From Solimonas sp040377605 (lineage in GTDB: Bacteria > Pseudomonadota > Gammaproteobacteria > Nevskiales > Nevskiaceae), in contig JBEIOK010000151.1 of the NCBI GenBank assembly GCA_040377605.1, forward strand, positions 1 through 6,502: a stretch of DNA of 6,502 nucleotides, read 5' to 3'. Made by a program: the position numbers and the translations under genes. The notes beneath the pieces were generated by a model that ran no database searches, was not told where the DNA came from, and saw only the letters and a list, made by a program, of their open reading frames with translations. Position 1 is the first letter of the stretch. Every line of letters starts with the position of its first letter. This document shows, in pieces, positions 4,822-6,502 of the stretch.

Positions 4822-5734
4822 AGCCGGGTTTCAGATAGCCGTCGGCGACCAGCGCCTCGATTACGCCCAGATCGTGGCCGGGCACGATGCGCACCTCGGG
4901 GTTTGAGTGTCCGAGCGCCTTTAGCGTCGTGAACTCGGCCAGCACAGCGTGCCGGTCCTCCTGGATCATCGCCGTCATGAACAGCGGGCGCTCACGCAGC
5001 ACGTCGATGCTGCGTTGATGCCAGGCGACATCGCCGATCAGCAGCATCTCGCGCCCATCGGCCTGCTGCACATAGATCATTTGACTGCCCGGTGTATGGC
5101 CCGGCGCCTCGATCAGCACGACCCCCGGGGCCAGCGCCATCAGCTCGCGGTACACCAGCGGTGGATAATCCTGGAACAGCGCCTCGGGCAACGCATACGG
5201 CTTCATCCGGTCCGGGTGACGGAGCTGGGCTTCGGTGAGGCGCAGGGCCGGCAGCAGCTGCTCCAGGCGCGGGTGCGCGGCGATGCCGCCGATGTGATCC
5301 ATGTGCTCGTGCGTGACCACGATCAGCGTGGCCTTTTCCAGGGCCGCGCTCATGCGCGCATAGGCAGCGTCATCAAACAGCGGCACCAGGCGCTCGGGCT
5401 TGGCCTGCGCCCGATCCATCGCGGCGTCGATGACGATGGTGTGGCTGGGAAACACCAGCTGGTAGGAATAGACGGGCAACAGCGTTCCCTTCCATGGGTC
5501 ACCGGCGACCACCATCGCCTCGGCAAACTCGAAATCCATGACCCGTTCGAGCCGGACTTCGCTGGGCTTCTCGCCGGCCAGCGAATTGGCCAGCGCGCGC
5601 ACCTCCGCCAGATCCAGGGAGTAGGTGAGCTTGCCCGGTGCGGGGCTGTGCAAGACCAGCAGGTAGTACGCCGGACCGCCGATGACCACCAGCGTGCCCA
5701 GAACCCACAGCAGACGTCGCAGCCACTTGCTCAT
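4811..5734 (-). CDS. Membrane-anchored MBL-fold metallo-hydrolase
   Basis: A 307-residue metallo-beta-lactamase-fold hydrolase. A basic start (MSKWLRR) and hydrophobic segment (about 8-28, LLWVLGTLVVIGGPAYYLLVL) form a signal anchor without a clear cleavage site, so the catalytic part is probably periplasmic and tethered. The di-metal motif is THEHMDHIGG (141-150: H142, H144, D146, H147). The other ligands are H212 in APGHTPGSQ, D235 in LIGDVAWH and H287 in VPGHDLG. All metal ligands are present, and the spacing resembles that of N-acyl-homoserine-lactonase-like members, but the substrate is unknown. The start is set at 5734 by AGGGGG at 5746-5741 with a 6-base spacer; an open frame continues to 5833, but those residues do not resemble a signal segment. 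It is divergent from the lipoprotein gene and convergent with the acyltransferase. Confidence 0.9.
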   Translation of the reverse strand: MSKWLRRLLWVLGTLVVIGGPAYYLLVLHSPAPGKLTYSLDLAEVRALANSLAGEKPSEVRLERVMDFEFAEAMVVAGDPWKGTLLPVYSYQLVFPSHTIVIDAAMDRAQAKPERLVPLFDDAAYARMSAALEKATLIVVTHEHMDHIGGIAAHPRLEQLLPALRLTEAQLRHPDRMKPYALPEALFQDYPPLVYRELMALAPGVVLIEAPGHTPGSQMIYVQQADGREMLLIGDVAWHQRSIDVLRERPLFMTAMIQEDRHAVLAEFTTLKALGHSNPEVRIVPGHDLGVIEALVADGYLKPGFIE

Positions 5735-5740
5735 GTCAGT

Positions 5741-5746
5741 CCCCCT
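5741..5746 (-). promoter_or_regulatory. Ribosome binding site of the MBL-fold hydrolase
   Basis: AGGGGG on the minus strand, 6 bases before the ATG at 5734-5732. It selects this start, which places the basic-hydrophobic anchor at the extreme N-terminus. Confidence 0.7.
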
Positions 5747-5813
5747 GCGGCAGCGGGTCGGATCCCCGCACCTGGAGTCGCATGGTAAGCCAAGCGGCGC
5801 AGGACGCCATCGC

Positions 5814-5823
5814 ACCGCGCGGT
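5814..5823. promoter_or_regulatory. Palindrome ACCGCGCGGT in the hydrolase-lipoprotein divergent gap
   Basis: A perfect 10-base palindrome in the 127-base gap (5735-5861) between two divergently transcribed genes. This placement would suit a shared operator, but the sequence is short and GC-rich, so chance is a real alternative. No sigma-70 promoter pair in this gap is convincing by eye. Confidence 0.25.
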
Positions 5824-5861
5824 CACACTGCACGCCTTACACGGTTTCTGGGGTTCACCAC

Positions 5862-6502
5862 ATGCGCGGGATCAAGAGCGGCGGGTCGGCGGGGCTGATG
5901 GGCGTCTTGATGCTGAGCGCCTGCGGCAGTCAGACCCCCTCCGACGAGAGCACGACCGTGCCGATCGACGCACGACAGCTGTGCATCAACGCCGCATGCG
6001 GGTCGCGACAATCGATCCTCGATCTGCCGCAGCTGGAGAATCAGCGCTACACCCGTGCAGGCCGGTTGTTCGTGACCGGACAGCAGAACTGGTACGAGGT
6101 TGAGCGTGCGGCCGGTGGCGCGTACACCGCACGCGCCCTGCTCGAAGCGGAGGGCGGCTGCAGTGGCATGGCGGAACGCGGCGACTATTTGTATGCACTC
6201 TGCCCGGGAGGGCTTTACGGCCTGCGGCTGACCGACCCCGGCGCGACACCGCAGTTCATCGGTGCCCTGCAGGGCATGACCTTGGCCAACGGCATGGCCC
6301 TGGGGCCGGACGACCGGCTTTATGTCAGCGACGGCCCGGTGGCGCTGACGCCCAAGATCGTGCGCCTGCAGCTAGATCCGGCGGATCCGTTGCGGTTGCT
6401 CGGCCAGGAAACCTGGCTCAGCACCTTCCCCGAGTTTCCCAATGGCGTGGCCATCGCGGGCCATGCGCTTTATACGACCTTGTATGTGCCGCCGCTGGGC
6501 AC
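5862..6502 (+). CDS. Lipoprotein with NHL/SMP-30-like beta-propeller (partial, 3' end beyond window)
   Basis: 213 codons are visible with no stop. The N-terminus is a lipoprotein signal: basic MRGIK, a hydrophobic stretch (about 10-18) and the lipobox LSAC (18-21), so C21 would be lipidated; the next residue is Gly, not Asp, which fits outer-membrane sorting in a gammaproteobacterium. The mature part begins with a Ser/Thr/Pro-rich linker and then shows blade-like repeats: FVTGQQNWYEVER (70-82), YLYALCPGGLYGLRL (109-123), ANGMALGPDDRLYVSDG (142-158) and FPNGVAIAGHALYTTLYV (192-209). The NG.A....LY pattern is typical of SMP-30/gluconolactonase and NHL-type propellers. Mature cysteines at 41, 46, 100 and 114 could form disulfides. 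The substrate is unknown. GGGG at 5850-5853, 8 bases before the ATG, is a plausible ribosome binding site. It is divergent from the MBL hydrolase. Confidence 0.82.
   Translation, partial: MRGIKSGGSAGLMGVLMLSACGSQTPSDESTTVPIDARQLCINAACGSRQSILDLPQLENQRYTRAGRLFVTGQQNWYEVERAAGGAYTARALLEAEGGCSGMAERGDYLYALCPGGLYGLRLTDPGATPQFIGALQGMTLANGMALGPDDRLYVSDGPVALTPKIVRLQLDPADPLRLLGQETWLSTFPEFPNGVAIAGHALYTTLYVPPLG

Noticed and set aside
5735..5833. 33-residue N-terminal extension of the MBL hydrolase
   Set aside because: The extension is Arg/Cys-rich with no signal character and would bury the membrane anchor; AGGGGG before 5734 marks a better start.

Overview
The window is a GC-rich stretch (roughly two thirds G+C by eye), almost fully coding, most likely from a gammaproteobacterium. 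The best taxonomic clue is a clear YcgL-domain gene, a family largely confined to Gammaproteobacteria. I cannot name a genus. No rRNA, tRNA, CRISPR array, integrase or insertion sequence is visible.

Layout. (1) Positions 1-2093, minus strand: a four-gene unit read from right to left. It comprises a YCII/DGPF-domain protein (2011-1586), a PhnB-like VOC protein (1502-1092), a second VOC protein (1065-667) and an ECF sigma factor with a C-terminal DUF6596-type extension (638 to beyond position 1, partial). This is the known ECF42 sigma/DGPF arrangement. A near-ideal ECF42-type promoter, TGTCGA-N17-CGAC, lies upstream of the first gene at 2093-2067, which implies the sigma factor activates its own operon. 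No anti-sigma gene is present in the visible part. (2) Positions 2148-3913, minus strand: a class V PLP enzyme of the 'cysteine desulfurase-like' type lacking the catalytic cysteine loop, then ycgL 7 bases downstream, then an unrecognised 87-residue protein whose start overlaps the end of ycgL. (3) Positions 3914-4158: a 245-base divergent intergenic region with small inverted repeats. (4) Positions 4159-4821, plus strand: a DUF374-type lysophospholipid acyltransferase relative. (5) Positions 4811-5734, minus strand: a membrane-anchored metallo-beta-lactamase-fold hydrolase whose end overlaps the acyltransferase end by 11 bases. (6) Positions 5862-6502, plus strand: the start of a lipoprotein with NHL/SMP-30-like beta-propeller repeats, cut by the window edge.

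How the genes may work together. The first unit looks like a self-contained regulatory module: a sigma factor controlled by its own C-terminal domain, plus three small putative enzymes or ligand-binding proteins, with positive autoregulation. The right half is envelope-flavoured (acyltransferase, anchored hydrolase, lipoprotein), but nothing visible shows that these three act together. The most rewarding items for follow-up are the ECF42 promoter and its two-way symmetry, the small hairpin just before the sigma gene, and the unknown 87-residue protein.
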